Origin: Symbiodinium kawagutii
Taxonomy: Eukaryota; Sar; Dinophyceae; Suessiales; Symbiodiniaceae
Length of the DNA: 64,000 nucleotides
Direction of reading: 5' to 3'
Assembly (NCBI GenBank): GCA_009767595.1
Contig: VSDK01022210.1
Location: 423,942-487,941 of the forward strand
Part shown: positions 12,265 to 23,300 of the stretch, one piece after another
Layout of the letters: each line of letters opens with the position of its first letter
Position numbering within the stretch: the first letter of the stretch is position 1
The notes under the pieces: generated by a model
What the model saw: only the letters and a program-made list of their open reading frames with translations
Told to the model about the DNA's origin: nothing
Databases searched by the model: none
Made by a program: the position numbers and the translations under genes

Positions 12265-13477
12265 CTGAGCGCAACGTGAGGTGAAATCATTGATGGCTAG
12301 TGGATGATTAGTGGTGGGTAGTGATGGTTAATAAATGCTACTAACCAAGATTATTGATGACCAGTATTGCTTATTGACGGCCAATGGTGCTTAATTAATA
12401 ATGGCTGATGATTACTGATGGTTTTTGTTTATGATGCTAAATGGTCACACTCGATGTGGCTATATAAATGGTTGATCACGCATGGTGGAAATTGATGATG
12501 GTTGAGAGAACTAATTATCGACCATCGATCATTACCATGGCGGCGTCGCCAAACCGCCAAAGATCATCTCTGAAAACATCTTTGCCTTGTTCCCGCAATC
12601 ATTGGACTGAACTGCTTGAACTATCTATCCAAACATGGAGTGAAGAATGTCAAATCATTATGAACAACCATGATTGCAAACCATTATGGGTGACAATCAT
12701 TAATGACCATCATTGACAACCATCATGAATCAAACTAGGAACTAAGTTCGAATGCACAGATCTATTAAAGCAGTCAAACAGTTTGGCTTAGAAATGCTAC
12801 CCGCAGCCAACAAAAAATGAATTTGATTTGGCAGTTGCCGGAGCAAAGGACAAATCCTTCATTGCTAATTAAAAGGATCAGGGTACTTAAAAATGAACAT
12901 TGCTTATTCAAACGACCAAGTAAATATAATTCGATCAACTGAAAATCCCCTGTGTTCAGACTGGTAAGACTTTCGATTTGGAGTAATAACGAGTCCGCTA
13001 GCGAAGGCTACCACCATGCATTGCTGCTTTTCAAGTGGTATGGAATGAGTACCGATAGTACATGGAATGGAATCAGCGACCCGATCAATATTCACTAAAA
13101 TACCATCAGGTATCCGATGGTTTGCCCGCAGCCACGTGTCCTTACTTCACATTTGCCATCACTGTGTTCCAGCACTACCAAAACAGTGAACAATGATATT
13201 GATATATACTGATCATTGAGTAAGTATAGATCGCAAAGTATGCGGTTTGAAATGACTTTCTATTGATATTGATATATACTGATCACTAGCGTCGTTAAAA
13301 ATGACCGTTCATGAATTGATAATCATTGCATTGATAAATCATGGTTGGAATTGATCATTACCGAGATAATCAACATCATATCACATTTACTGATAAATGA
13401 TTTGAAACGACTTACTATAGATATACTTCTTTAATTGACCGTTCATATGTGAAATTGAACCATCGGGTTTGTCACAC

Positions 13478-13556
13478 CCATCGGTGATGCGAGTGGTCCG
13501 TAGCATCTCCATGCCCGGCCCGGGTCAAGCGGCCTTGCCCCCTGCCATGGGTCACG
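13478..13556 (-). CDS. Candidate exon (unknown protein)
   Basis: Minus strand: acceptor with a T-tract (CTTTTTCCAG) and donor GATGG|GTGTGA. It is open in two frames (RDPWQGARPLDPGRAWRCYG..., or with one leading base VTHGRGQGRLTRAGHGDATD...). The second frame is phase-compatible with the upstream exon at 13971-14080, which leaves two bases. Confidence 0.42.
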
Positions 13557-13970
13557 CTGGAAAAAGCACCGTTCACCATTGAATTGTTCACCAGCTTCAC
13601 CATCAATGAATTAAATATAATCAAATTGTACATGAAACTGATGAAACTTCCATATTGATTTTGATTAATAATTGAGTTAATTATTTATAGGTAACAGATT
13701 GAGCTACATTTAGGCTGGAGGAGCCTAAAGTTTAACCATCAAGCATTGACCACGTGCATCTCCGAACTTTTTCCATCAATTCACCATCATTTCATCACCC
13801 ACGGTGTGGTATCAAGAACCGCTTTCAGCTAGGGAGGCTCCGAACCCCCAAACTATAAGCCAGGATGGGGCTGGAAATTGAATTCAAAATCGCATGAAAT
13901 TGTCGAATTTAAGACCCTGCCAATATCAGTTTCAAACTATAAGCCACATTGAGCCACTGCAAACCACCAC

Positions 13971-14080
13971 TGGACCATGCGCGACTCGGCACCGCTGCGC
14001 CAGGTGACTGCAATAGACACATCCAAAGAAATCCCCGGTGCCACAGCGGCCTTCCGCGCAGGCGGGCCGAGAAGTTGCGA
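13971..14080 (-). CDS. Candidate exon (unknown protein)
   Basis: Minus strand: acceptor CCTTCCAG and donor GTCCA|GTGGTG. It reads SQLLGPPARKAAVAPGISLD then VSIAVTWRSGAESRMV, with two bases left over. At 110 bp it is among the most protein-like islands in the window. No domain recognised. Confidence 0.45.
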
Positions 14081-14133
14081 CTGGAAGGGTTAACCAGCAC
14101 TGGTTCAGCACTGGTTGAGAATGGTTCAAATTT

Positions 14134-14256
14134 ATATGGCGAGCTGGGTCAAGCAGTTCACCAACCAACGTTCATGGGGGATTTCCACCAACAAACTATA
14201 GGGAAATCAATGGTGGGGGAACCAGGGGGACTAAGGGTTTTGACCCACTGCCATAT
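14134..14256. mobile_element. MITE-like element, family A
   Basis: Inverted ends ATATGGCGAGCTGGGTCAA / TTTTGACCCACTGCCATAT with the family core ACAAACTATAGGGAAATCAA and GGGGGAACCAGGGGG. It sits 54 bp upstream (in minus-strand sense) of the candidate exon at 13971-14080. Confidence 0.65.
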
Positions 14257-15106
14257 TACTATAAACCAATGGATACTATAATAATCATGGACTACAATTC
14301 GAACATGAATTACTATAATCATTGAGAATGGTTCAATATTTTATAATAGCACTGGTTATTACTATTGATTCAATGCTTAATTGATATTTAATTGGACTGG
14401 TTAATAATCAATGGATAGAGAATTAATCATCAATGGTTAAACTTATGATAGTGGTTCAGACTGATTCGTTGATGGTTGCTACTGGCCATGGTGCAAGACC
14501 CATAACTCAAAATGGGCAGGTGAACATCCAAACATCCCAACAAAAGCCCGTTTTTTTGTTATTTCTGGGATGTCCACCAAGGGTGCAGGGCATTGACCCA
14601 CAAGTAATATTGATGGCTAATTCTGATGGCAAATGGATTCTTAATATTTCTTAATCATATGTTGAATCAATGGTAAGGGGTGGGTGAGAATGGTGAACCG
14701 ACGTTTACTCACGAGGGTGAATGATGATCAATCGATGGCTAATTGATGGTTGAGCAGTGGCTAATTCATGGCCGATAGTCAACGGCAATGGTTGATTCAT
14801 GATTAAATGACGGCTGATCACATGCATCATGTTAACTTCACCATTGTCAGTTTATGCTCATGTTCATGCAGCGGTGAATTAATGGTTGAATACTGGCTGG
14901 CAGTGCTACTGTGATAGATGACTATAGTAGGTTTATATCATGACCAACAGTGGCTGGCTGAAGGTGATGAGACATGTTTGGTTGAGAGTAGTCGAACATG
15001 CTTACTGATGGTTAGCCAGGGTCACTAACGGTTTAAGGTGGTCAAGAAAGGTTACCGCAACGATGATTCATGTCACCCCGCTATGCGGGTGGTGAAGAAC
15101 TGGTAC

Positions 15107-15153
15107 CCGCTATTCTGTGGGCATCCCTGCCGTCACTGGCACCCGTTTCAACC
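15107..15153 (-). CDS. Candidate small exon (unknown protein)
   Basis: Minus strand: acceptor TTGTTCAG, one leading base, reading VETGASDGRDAHRIA, then donor GCGG|GTACCA. Only 47 bp, so coding status depends on the splice signals and GC contrast. Confidence 0.33.
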
Positions 15154-15342
15154 CTGAACAATTGCCAACCATGTTCACCAACATTCACTTACCATTACAT
15201 CAGGATTCAATGGCTCACAACTTTGAACCATAAGCACCAGTTCAAAATCATTATCAGTCATGATTTGTCATGCTATGTCATGCTTCACCATCATCAACCG
15301 TCTCGGTTCTTTTTTTGCTGGAAAGTTCAGCTGATGTGACCT

Positions 15343-16250
15343 GTGCATCACGCCCCGAAAGAAGATGTAGCATTGCCACTCTTTAGGCAACATGCGTCTG
15401 CAACCCAAACTCCTCAGTCAGGGGACCAGCTCAATGAGTCCAGTCCTTGCGTGACAGTTGGTCAGTTGCTTGGACATGGGTCAATGAAGGGAAGCGAAGC
15501 TGCAAATGTGCCGCAGAACGTGCTCCTTCTTAAAGCTGCGTCCCGTGGTCCCATGGGGACAGCCACGGAAGTCCAGGTTCCATAGCGTCGTCTCAAGGGC
15601 CAAGTTGCGGCTGTGAAAATTTGTCAGGAAGACCCACACCTCCTCCAGGTCTTTCTGGTGGTGGAAGCTGTGTTTTTACAGCTTCTAGCTCACAGAGTGC
15701 TTGTCGAATCCGTCCTCCTGGTTAGACAAGTCTACTTCACAGGATAGCAGTCTGTCACTTGGAGCAGCTTCTTTTCCAACTTTAGTCAGATGGCAGGGCT
15801 GAGGTCGACTAAACCTGTGCAAAAGAGGCCATGTCCTCAATCATTCAAAAGCATCCATGTCGTCAACCAAATGCCTTGTAGTGCTCTTGAATTGTGCAAA
15901 ACCAAAGCCACGCAAGATTGCTAGAACTTGCTTCCCATTTGCCGAAGCGTGTTCTTTGCTGACAAATTAGCTTGGAGGAAAGCAGCAAGAGTGCACCGAC
16001 CCTGGACAACAGAAGTTCTTGTGCAGTGAACCGGTTCCACCACATACACCACCAATTTCGGACCCTTTTGTCCATGAGTTGTTACATGTTGCATTGGGGA
16101 CTCTTGTGCACTTGTTGCCTTTTCGTTTGGTGCACCAGTGGGCTCTTTGGCAATGAGATTAGCCCAAAGGATATCTTCAGTGCCAAGATTCGGTGTGAAT
16201 GGACGTGAATGGTTCATCTGCCGTAGCCTTTTGCCACGCTGCATTGCGTT
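15343..16250 (-). other. Unassigned GC-richer block, possible decayed coding DNA
   Basis: Composition here differs from the surrounding AT-rich repeats. A 107-codon minus-strand frame (15921-16244) and an 80-codon plus-strand frame (15343-15585) are open, but neither shows a domain, and stops interrupt any longer reading. It could be a decayed mobile element or host exon remnants. Confidence 0.25.
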
Positions 16251-16739
16251 CCTGCATTGAATCCCTAAGGATCCCTGACTATTAATAGTTTTAAAATACC
16301 ATAAAATACCACTGCTAGTTAATCAAACAACAGTCTGCTTCCATGCCGGCCCGCTCCCACTTTCAATGCCCGAAACATCGGACGAGCCACGACGATAGAG
16401 TTCCACCACAAAGCCATCAAAAGCGCTCTGCATCGCCGTCATTATCGGCGACTATGTTAGACCCACATTACTAGTGATCATTGGCCCTTCACCAACCTTT
16501 AACTTTAGCAGTAATCCAAGACTATATATAACTCCCATGAACGGTCAGTTGGATATAAATGGCTGTCAAGGCTGGCTGGCTGTCACAATCACAAAGTGTC
16601 ATGCCAGATTCTTCGTCATTGATCGTCAATAGTGATCAACCAAAATAATCGGTACTGATCATTGGGATCAATTAAGTGTGATCCTGATTCACGTAGTATC
16701 GCTATGTACTGATACAAAGCCATTCTTCACCAAGTAAAC

Positions 16740-17260
16740 TGAACCATTGGTTACCCAACATCAACCATTACTTCACCAATCCCAACCAACGATATAACCA
16801 TAACATCCCCCAACATCCACCAACTTCACCAACTTCACCAATCTCAACCTCAACCAACCTTCATCACCAACCCCAATCAAGCTCAACCAACTTCACCTCC
16901 ACCCAGCCCAACCCGCACCCCAACCCCCAACCGTCCCCGCCTTGACCGGCCCGGATCACCGCGCCGCACTCGGCGCAGGCCACGTCCACGTTGTTGCAGC
17001 GTTTCATGGAGGCCTGGGTGGGTGGGGTGGTTAGTTGGATGGTTAGTTGGGTGGAGTAAATGGTGGTTAAAAGGTTGGTAAAAGGTTGGTTGAAGGTTGG
17101 TTGAAGGTTGGTTGAAGGGTAAGGTTAGTTGGCTGGTTGAGGTTGGTTGAAGGTTGGTTGAAGGGTGGGTGAAGGTTGGTTGAAGGTTGGTTGATAAGCC
17201 TTGATGAGCCTGAAGAAGCAGCAATAGTAGAGACCTGTAACTGGTTGGTTGGTTAGTTTT
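16740..17260. repeat. Degenerate CCAACCTTCACC / GGTTGGTGAAGG repeats in inverted arrangement
   Basis: Left of the GC-rich core (16740-16900) the sequence repeats CACCAACTTCACCAACC-like units. Right of it (17030-17260) it repeats the complement, GGTTGAAGGTTGGTTGAAGG. The two arms can pair, with the candidate exon at 16932-17013 in the loop. Confidence 0.6.
16932..17013 (-). CDS. Candidate exon with Cys-rich motif
   Basis: Minus strand: pyrimidine-rich acceptor ending CCACCCAG and donor GGACG|GTTGGG. It reads ASMKRCNNVDVACAECGAVI then RAGQGGD, one base left over. The C-x7-C-x2-C spacing resembles half of a zinc-binding site but is too short to name. About 24 of 27 codons end in G or C. The opposite strand is open as well but has poorer third-position bias. 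Confidence 0.42.
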
Positions 17261-17269
17261 AACTTGAAA

Positions 17270-18425
17270 CTATGGGATGTATAGTGGTATGTAATGGTTT
17301 TTGATTGATGTATAGTGGTGAAAACATGGTTGAACAACTATGAAATGGGTTTGGTTCGGTCCTTTTTTATGGTGTTTTATAGGGGTCATAACAATTCATT
17401 TTTAGGGGTGCGTAAGAGTTTAAAGGGGAGGTATATATATATGGTAGATTGTAATTAATCTAGGTTTATACTCAAGGATGACAACCAACAATAGCTGGTT
17501 TGTGAAACGGAAACTATAGGTTTTTCATGGTTTTTCTATGGCTATATAGGGGTTAAAACTATTCGTAATGGTCAATACGGGATACCAATTAGCAATAATG
17601 AATGATTATAACGGTTCATAATGGTTCAGCAATGGCGGTGCCACCAGCTATCATCCTTACATTAATCATTAACTCATTTAAAGAAAGTAAACCATCCATG
17701 GCTTGGGGGCTTCCTATTTTGGGAAACAAGAACTGAGGTTTGTCCATACATGGTGGTACTCAACCACCCAAGAATGATCATCACTAATAGGCAACCTGCC
17801 AAGACATTGGGGACCATTTATGGACAAAACCACTTGGGTAAGTTGGATTCACCTAGGGTGGGTAACAGAAGGAACTGGGGCACGATTTGACCACAACTCG
17901 TGTTGCAATCAAGGCGTGGCTAATAATTAGTTGGCTCATGGATGGTCGATGGTTGGTTACTCGATGTCTAAGTCATGGTAAATGATTATCAACCGATGCT
18001 AATGAGATGGTTCATGCCAAATGGCAAACAATTATTGCTGTTAATGGGTTACGTTGTGAATTAAATGTCCGACAATGGTTTGCAATTTCAGTGATACGAG
18101 TTACTTTTTGTTGACCATGGTCAAAAGATGTAGACCTTATGGTTGCTGAGCAGTATTGATAGCACCCCGCCATGAATAGGGAGCAAAAACAAACATTGAA
18201 CAATGATCATGGCAGATCGAGCTGTTTATCAACCACCCCTTATGGTCCCTTGGGTAGGGATCTTCCATTGCTGAACATGGCTAACCCTCTGGTAACCGGG
18301 ATTATGAAGCAGTATAACCATGATGTTAACCCATGACTAACCATTACTTACCAAATGACATCATGTTTAACCATCATCATGAAGCATTATCAGAACCATG
18401 GTGATAAATATGAGTACGAAGCGGT
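17270..18425. other. AT-rich DNA flanking the DIRS-like element
   Basis: Low-complexity TGGTTGATGG/CCATCATTAACC DNA. I see no gene, and it serves as the left flank of the retrotransposon inserted at about 18429. Confidence 0.5.
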
Positions 18426-18428
18426 TAC

Positions 18429-18513
18429 TTGGAACTTTTCCAAAGTGTAACTTTAGGGCTTGGGTGCACAAGCTTCGGTGGTAGCATCTGGCCCAAATAG
18501 TGGCTTTGGTCTG
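18429..18513 (+). repeat. Split direct repeat A1
   Basis: 85 bp beginning TTGGAACTTTTCCAAAGTGT and ending TGGCTTTGGTCTG. Identical by eye to A2 at 29614-29698. The start contains the small palindrome GGAACTTTTCC. Confidence 0.92.
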
Positions 18514-18528
18514 GGTGTGGGCGTTGCC

Positions 18529-21051
18529 ATGTGGCGGCCAGTGCTGCTGCTGGTAACTGCAGCTCACCTGCCTGTGGCGCCTGGTTGGTGGGGGCCGGCC
18601 GATGATGTGAAGGTGGAGCCTCCGCCTTCCTTTCGAGAGGACCCACGAGCCTACCTGTCGTGGTGGTACAACCAGACCGCTACGACCTTCAATGCTACGT
18701 CCACTCTGGACTGGACTTCCTGGGCTCCAACGAGCTGGGACGGTTGGTTGTGGACTGTGCTGGACACCGTGGTCAGTGCCTTCGGCTGGATTATCTTTGG
18801 GAAGAGCTGGACGCAGGTACGCAGTGGGTGTTCTATGTTGGTGCGGCTAAGTGCCGTGGTGTTGGTCTGCGTGATGGCCCACTACGTTCTCGCGCTTTGC
18901 TGGCCGGTGGTATCCTTGATGGTGGGCTTCGTCGTCACGGTGATCTGGGTGGTGCGTACATTGCTACGATGCTGCGGGCGAGGCATGTACTACGCTCAGC
19001 GATGGTGTGGCGGAGTTCCGGAAGCGGCGGAAGCAATCTTCATTGGCCCTGGAACTGGGGAGTGTCCAGAGACCTCCGAGCTCCGCAAGTTAAAGAAGAC
19101 GGGCGAAGGGATCCTCGTTCGTCGGGATGGGAAAACGGTCTACTTTCGGGTGCAGGAGGCATCCAGCATCAAGTCAACCGGCTTGTACCTGGTCTATGAC
19201 GTGGATTCCCTTCGCGGTGACGATGCTCTACTTCGAGAACTTCGAGGACACGATCGAGTTCATCTTTGCCGTGGAGAGACGTGCAATGAGGATGGGCAGC
19301 ACTTCAAGCAGTATGCAGTGTGCAAGACCTTCGATCCGGAGCGATTTCAGGTAGCGGCGGCAGCGAGCAACGCTCAAGCTGCGGGAACGCAACTCTGGTC
19401 GCTGTTCCATTCTGGAGCCGTCTCGGTGGTGAAGAAGGCCAAGGACTACGCCTCTGAGTCGGAGACGGACCAGGTACCGTGTCAGGCGAATCGTGTGAGG
19501 TGGCATGATGACCAGGGAGATCGTGTACTGAGTGATGAGCCTTGCACGGCTGCCGGGACCAATTCAGTTCCTGTCTTGACTGAGGACAGGGTAGGAGACA
19601 ATTTTGAATGTAACTTGTGCCCCACCCATGCCTCTAAGTATTTAACGGGAAGGTTCCAACACAAGTGCTGCTGGTCGGAGTGCTCTCGTCTTGGCCATCC
19701 CAATGGATCCGGAATGCGCCTGTGCTCGGAACATCAGAGTGCTATGAGACCGCCCAGTTCGAGACGTTCCTCTCGGTCGAGGTCAAGAGCACGTGATGGC
19801 GATGGTGAACGAGCGCTACACCCTGCAGACCAAGACGGTGATATCGAATGTGACGACCACGATCAGGGAGGCCGAGACCGTAAAGGTGACGACCGAGCTA
19901 GCACTACTCCGATCCGCCGTCGAGCTCGACCTCGCTATAACCTGGACGATGCGGAGGAGTTGATCCAAGGGGTTCGAGACCAAGATGCCGAAGGGGAGGA
20001 GCGACTGAAGATACGGAGGAGATCTACAACCAGTTCGCCTGGACACACGCCCAAGTCGCTGGTCCAAAAGAACCTTGCCAAGCTCGGGATGGTCAATTCA
20101 CCCGATCGCAGGGAGGTGTGCACTTTGCTGGAGGAGTTCATGGAGCAGCTTGTGGCCGCGAAGGAGCACGACTTGGAGGAGGAGGATGTCCGGGGTCAAA
20201 TGGCTGCGAACTATGGGAGGACTCTGCTGGATTTGACCCAGTCCCTCTACAGCGAGGCGACCGAGGAGCAGCGCAAGGGCACGAAAGGGCTGTCAAAGTT
20301 CTTGATGAAATGGCGCAGACAGCTGGCCGCTACACCTTCATCAGGCCCAGGGTCTTGGAGTGCAGTCAGCAGCCCTGCTGATGATCCGCATTCAGGACCA
20401 TCTCCTATTACACCGCCCAGAAGCACCACCGCTGCTGTGACTCCTCCTACCCGAACAGGTGTTGCGGTCCTACCTCCCCCGGGGATCTATGGTCAGGATG
20501 ACCGCCGTGCTGGAACAGGGGCTGAAGGAACGGAACTCACCGAGCTGGCCAAGGCAATCCAGTACCAGACGAACGAGCTCGCAAGCCTTGTCAAGAACCA
20601 GGTGGACTCTGGCGCGGGTGCAGTTCCAGGTGGCTCTGTCAAGTCCCTCAACCGAACTTCAGAGGAACTGGTGTTCCTTCTTCGAGCATGTGGCCAATAC
20701 ACAGTGGAGGTTGGGCCGGGAGAGCATGGAGCTGACCTGGCCAATGCCCTCCTCTCAGCACAAGCAGGGGCATCCACCAAACTCCGTGAGGCTGGCTTCA
20801 GGCAGAAGGTCACGCCGCGGTTAGCGGTGGGTCTCTCCGGCCCGTACTGGGGTACACAGGAGAAGTGGGCTTTGTCAGCTGCAGACTTCAACACCTGCAG
20901 CGACGCTGAGTTGGACCAGTATGCCGTGGAGAGTCGGCCTTGGTGGAACAACGTCCTCCTCCCCCTACCAGATTCGATGACTGGGCCAGTCGAGTTCGAC
21001 GCCAGACCGATGTATGGTGTTTGGTGTATGGCCGAGAATGGAGAGGAGTGA
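18529..21051 (+). CDS. DIRS-like element ORF1, predicted membrane protein with Cys/His cluster
   Basis: An 840-codon frame from the first ATG (18529). The open frame extends upstream to 18460 without another ATG. Residues 1-19 (MWRPVLLLVTAAHLPVAPG) look like a signal peptide. Two N-glycosylation sequons (NQT, NAT) follow near residues 48-57, and residues about 104-145 form one or two hydrophobic membrane segments. A Cys/His cluster (CNLC...CCWSEC...C-x2-H) lies near 359-402, then an SR-rich basic stretch and a long hydrophilic region. It takes the gag position of the element, but a secretory leader is unusual there. The C-terminus overlaps ORF2 in another frame at 20940-21051, and a C5 run at about 20970 is a possible slip site. 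No homologue is recognised for the N-terminal part. Confidence 0.75.
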   Translation: MWRPVLLLVTAAHLPVAPGWWGPADDVKVEPPPSFREDPRAYLSWWYNQTATTFNATSTLDWTSWAPTSWDGWLWTVLDTVVSAFGWIIFGKSWTQVRSGCSMLVRLSAVVLVCVMAHYVLALCWPVVSLMVGFVVTVIWVVRTLLRCCGRGMYYAQRWCGGVPEAAEAIFIGPGTGECPETSELRKLKKTGEGILVRRDGKTVYFRVQEASSIKSTGLYLVYDVDSLRGDDALLRELRGHDRVHLCRGETCNEDGQHFKQYAVCKTFDPERFQVAAAASNAQAAGTQLWSLFHSGAVSVVKKAKDYASESETDQVPCQANRVRWHDDQGDRVLSDEPCTAAGTNSVPVLTEDRVGDNFECNLCPTHASKYLTGRFQHKCCWSECSRLGHPNGSGMRLCSEHQSAMRPPSSRRSSRSRSRARDGDGERALHPADQDGDIECDDHDQGGRDRKGDDRASTTPIRRRARPRYNLDDAEELIQGVRDQDAEGEERLKIRRRSTTSSPGHTPKSLVQKNLAKLGMVNSPDRREVCTLLEEFMEQLVAAKEHDLEEEDVRGQMAANYGRTLLDLTQSLYSEATEEQRKGTKGLSKFLMKWRRQLAATPSSGPGSWSAVSSPADDPHSGPSPITPPRSTTAAVTPPTRTGVAVLPPPGIYGQDDRRAGTGAEGTELTELAKAIQYQTNELASLVKNQVDSGAGAVPGGSVKSLNRTSEELVFLLRACGQYTVEVGPGEHGADLANALLSAQAGASTKLREAGFRQKVTPRLAVGLSGPYWGTQEKWALSAADFNTCSDAELDQYAVESRPWWNNVLLPLPDSMTGPVEFDARPMYGVWCMAENGEE

Positions 21052-23300
21052 GGGAACACGCTGCAAAGCTCCTGAGTGACTGGCATTTGGGGGCCCCACA
21101 CCGTTGGCCGATGCAGGTGGTGTGCGACGTTTGGGAAGAGCTCCATTGGAGGTTCATTGAAGAGTTGAAGAGTGAATTGAGGAAGATCAAGGCTTTGTCA
21201 GGACGAGAAACCATGACGCTGAACGACCTGAAGTTCTACGCCCTGATGCCGGATGAAGCGGGTCACCCACCTCTTCAACTTCCTCGAACGTTCGACCTCA
21301 ACTTTCCCGGTGGATGGTTCATGACGGAGGTGCTCCCAAGAATTGAACGCCGCCAAGAGCGTATGATCTGGAAATTGACCTGGGAAGGCCACCCAAAACC
21401 TCGAGGAGCCGGACAACCTGCAGGTGGATCTGGCGCGGCAAACGAGGCCAAGATCACTCTCAAGTCGCTGTTGGGCCCCAAGTTGACCACCGAGGAGACC
21501 AACCGGGCGAAGGACCGAGCCCCTGTCAACAAAGACGGCCAGCTTCTATGTTGGGGCAACTTGACCCACCTTGGATGCAACCAAACAGGTTGTCAACGTG
21601 CCCACGAAAGCCTGAGAGGATCCTTTGAGAGCCTGGACCCAGCTGTCCAGATGCAACTTCTACGGCGGGGAGGTCTCCGGAGGATGCGTCAGGAAACAGA
21701 AACCACTGCAACCGAAAAGATTCGGGAGTTGCGAAGTGTGGTGTCCAAGGACAAGCAGGCCAAGATCAAAGAAGGTCAGGAGCGACGCCGTGCGGGAACA
21801 GAGCGTGCTACTGAAAGACCACCTGAGGCTTGTGAGAAAAGAGCTGGTGGAGTCACCTGGGCAACCCCGTTGGAGATGCAGGCTGTGGACTTCACCCAAC
21901 AGGAGACGGAGTTGGTCAATCTTTTGCAAGGACCTCAACCCGAAGTTCATCTACACGTGCCCAGGGAATCCAAACCTCATGCTGGTCAAGGAGGATCAAC
22001 AGCACCTTCGTCCGCGCGGGACTTGCTGCGAACAGCTCAGACCTTAGCAGATGGACCTGTTCTGGGAGCTCTTCGTAACGCTTCCGACGACCTGTATGCC
22101 TGGGCTTCGACGAGGGTCGCCAATGAGCCTGATCTGGACTTGCCCGGCCTCCTCGAGGATATGGTGCAGTATGGACTTGGTGATCTTGCTGCTGAAGCTG
22201 CAACCATTTTGGAGGCACATGGCTCGGGCAAGGTCGGAAGCCACAGACGGTGTCAAGTGGGGGAGACGCATTGGGATGGTGCGGATCAACCTGGTCGGGC
22301 TCAGGTGACTATTGATGGCGAACTTTGGAGCATGTATGACTTCAAGGAGGACATCCTGATGACCGAAGAGTTGGCTGGTTTGCTCGGCTTGGTCACCCCC
22401 GAGGTGGAGAAGCGCCAATGCGTCACTCGTGTCCTGGCAGCAGCGGCACTCCGTATTGAGTCCAAGGATGCTACGATCCCTGATATGGTGACCGTCGATG
22501 AGGTTGCAAAGGGCTTGCGCCTTGATCAGGCTCGCCAAGCTGCCGAAGCTGAAGGGCTGATGGGTCACCCAGAAGCTAGGATCACTCCCATTGAGCATGA
22601 GCTGCGCATGTACACGCACGACCTCCTGAAGCCCAACCACGACAAGGACTACCGAGCTTTGGCGGTGTTCCCGATTGACCGCTTGGCCAACGTGAAGATG
22701 ATTGTCCTTCGTGTTGACTACAAGGGAGATGTCGTCCCGGAGATCGTGCAGGGTGTGCATTGGAGAGCCGGTGGACCCGAAGCATGGGCCATGGTCTACA
22801 AGGGCCACATGACGTTGCTCGTGCCTCCGTCTGCCAAGGTGGGTGCCAACCTGTTGAAGCAGTTCGAGCCCTATGTGACTCCAGCTCTGGGCTTTGCCTA
22901 CTACTACCATCAGCGACATGATCAACCTGCAACCGCTCCCGGTGTCATTTCTTGCCGTCATTGCAAGCCGCTACGGAAGGTTGGCACTGTGGAGTTCAGC
23001 CCTCTTCTTCGCAAGACATCCTACTTGCCTGCAGCTGCCATGTTATGTGGAGCCACTGGACCGGTCGATTGTCCTGTGGTGCGGGCCACTCAGCCAGGAG
23101 GACCTTCGGGACTGGTGTTACGGGAGTACTTCGCTGGGAAGGGCGTGATCACACAGGCTTGGGTAGCCCCGCGGGGGTGGCGATGGAACCGGTCGAGCTC
23201 TATGCGGATCCGCACCTGCGTCAAGGACGACGACCACACTTCGACCTCCTGGATGTGCACGTGCAGGACACTTATAAGCAGGAGGTCGGCCAGGATGTGA
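20940..23300 (+). CDS. DIRS-like element ORF2: CCCH zinc-finger protein leading into methyltransferase-like domain
   Basis: A 786-codon frame, -1 relative to ORF1, with no convincing ATG of its own at the left. It probably continues ORF1 by frameshift, or the copy carries an indel. Near residues 203-222 it has a C-x8-C-x4-C-x3-H finger (CWGNLTHLGCNQTGCQRAH), a nucleic-acid-binding type seen in gag-like proteins. A basic KIKEGQERRR-like stretch and an unrecognised globular region follow (about 430-690). The frame ends in LVLREYFAGKGVITQAW at 23119-23163, which resembles the SAM-binding motif I of a methyltransferase. Beyond it, sensible sequence continues in the next frame (23160-24856), while this frame ends at TGA 23298-23300. 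Confidence 0.7.
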   Translation: MVEQRPPPPTRFDDWASRVRRQTDVWCLVYGREWRGVREHAAKLLSDWHLGAPHRWPMQVVCDVWEELHWRFIEELKSELRKIKALSGRETMTLNDLKFYALMPDEAGHPPLQLPRTFDLNFPGGWFMTEVLPRIERRQERMIWKLTWEGHPKPRGAGQPAGGSGAANEAKITLKSLLGPKLTTEETNRAKDRAPVNKDGQLLCWGNLTHLGCNQTGCQRAHESLRGSFESLDPAVQMQLLRRGGLRRMRQETETTATEKIRELRSVVSKDKQAKIKEGQERRRAGTERATERPPEACEKRAGGVTWATPLEMQAVDFTQQETELVNLLQGPQPEVHLHVPRESKPHAGQGGSTAPSSARDLLRTAQTLADGPVLGALRNASDDLYAWASTRVANEPDLDLPGLLEDMVQYGLGDLAAEAATILEAHGSGKVGSHRRCQVGETHWDGADQPGRAQVTIDGELWSMYDFKEDILMTEELAGLLGLVTPEVEKRQCVTRVLAAAALRIESKDATIPDMVTVDEVAKGLRLDQARQAAEAEGLMGHPEARITPIEHELRMYTHDLLKPNHDKDYRALAVFPIDRLANVKMIVLRVDYKGDVVPEIVQGVHWRAGGPEAWAMVYKGHMTLLVPPSAKVGANLLKQFEPYVTPALGFAYYYHQRHDQPATAPGVISCRHCKPLRKVGTVEFSPLLRKTSYLPAAAMLCGATGPVDCPVVRATQPGGPSGLVLREYFAGKGVITQAWVAPRGWRWNRSSSMRIRTCVKDDDHTSTSWMCTCRTLISRRSARM

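Noticed and set aside
16229..16246. Spliced-leader relic (CCGTAGCCTTTTGCC)
   Set aside because: Only the first 8 bases match the dinoflagellate spliced leader well and the rest diverges. No second relic nearby.
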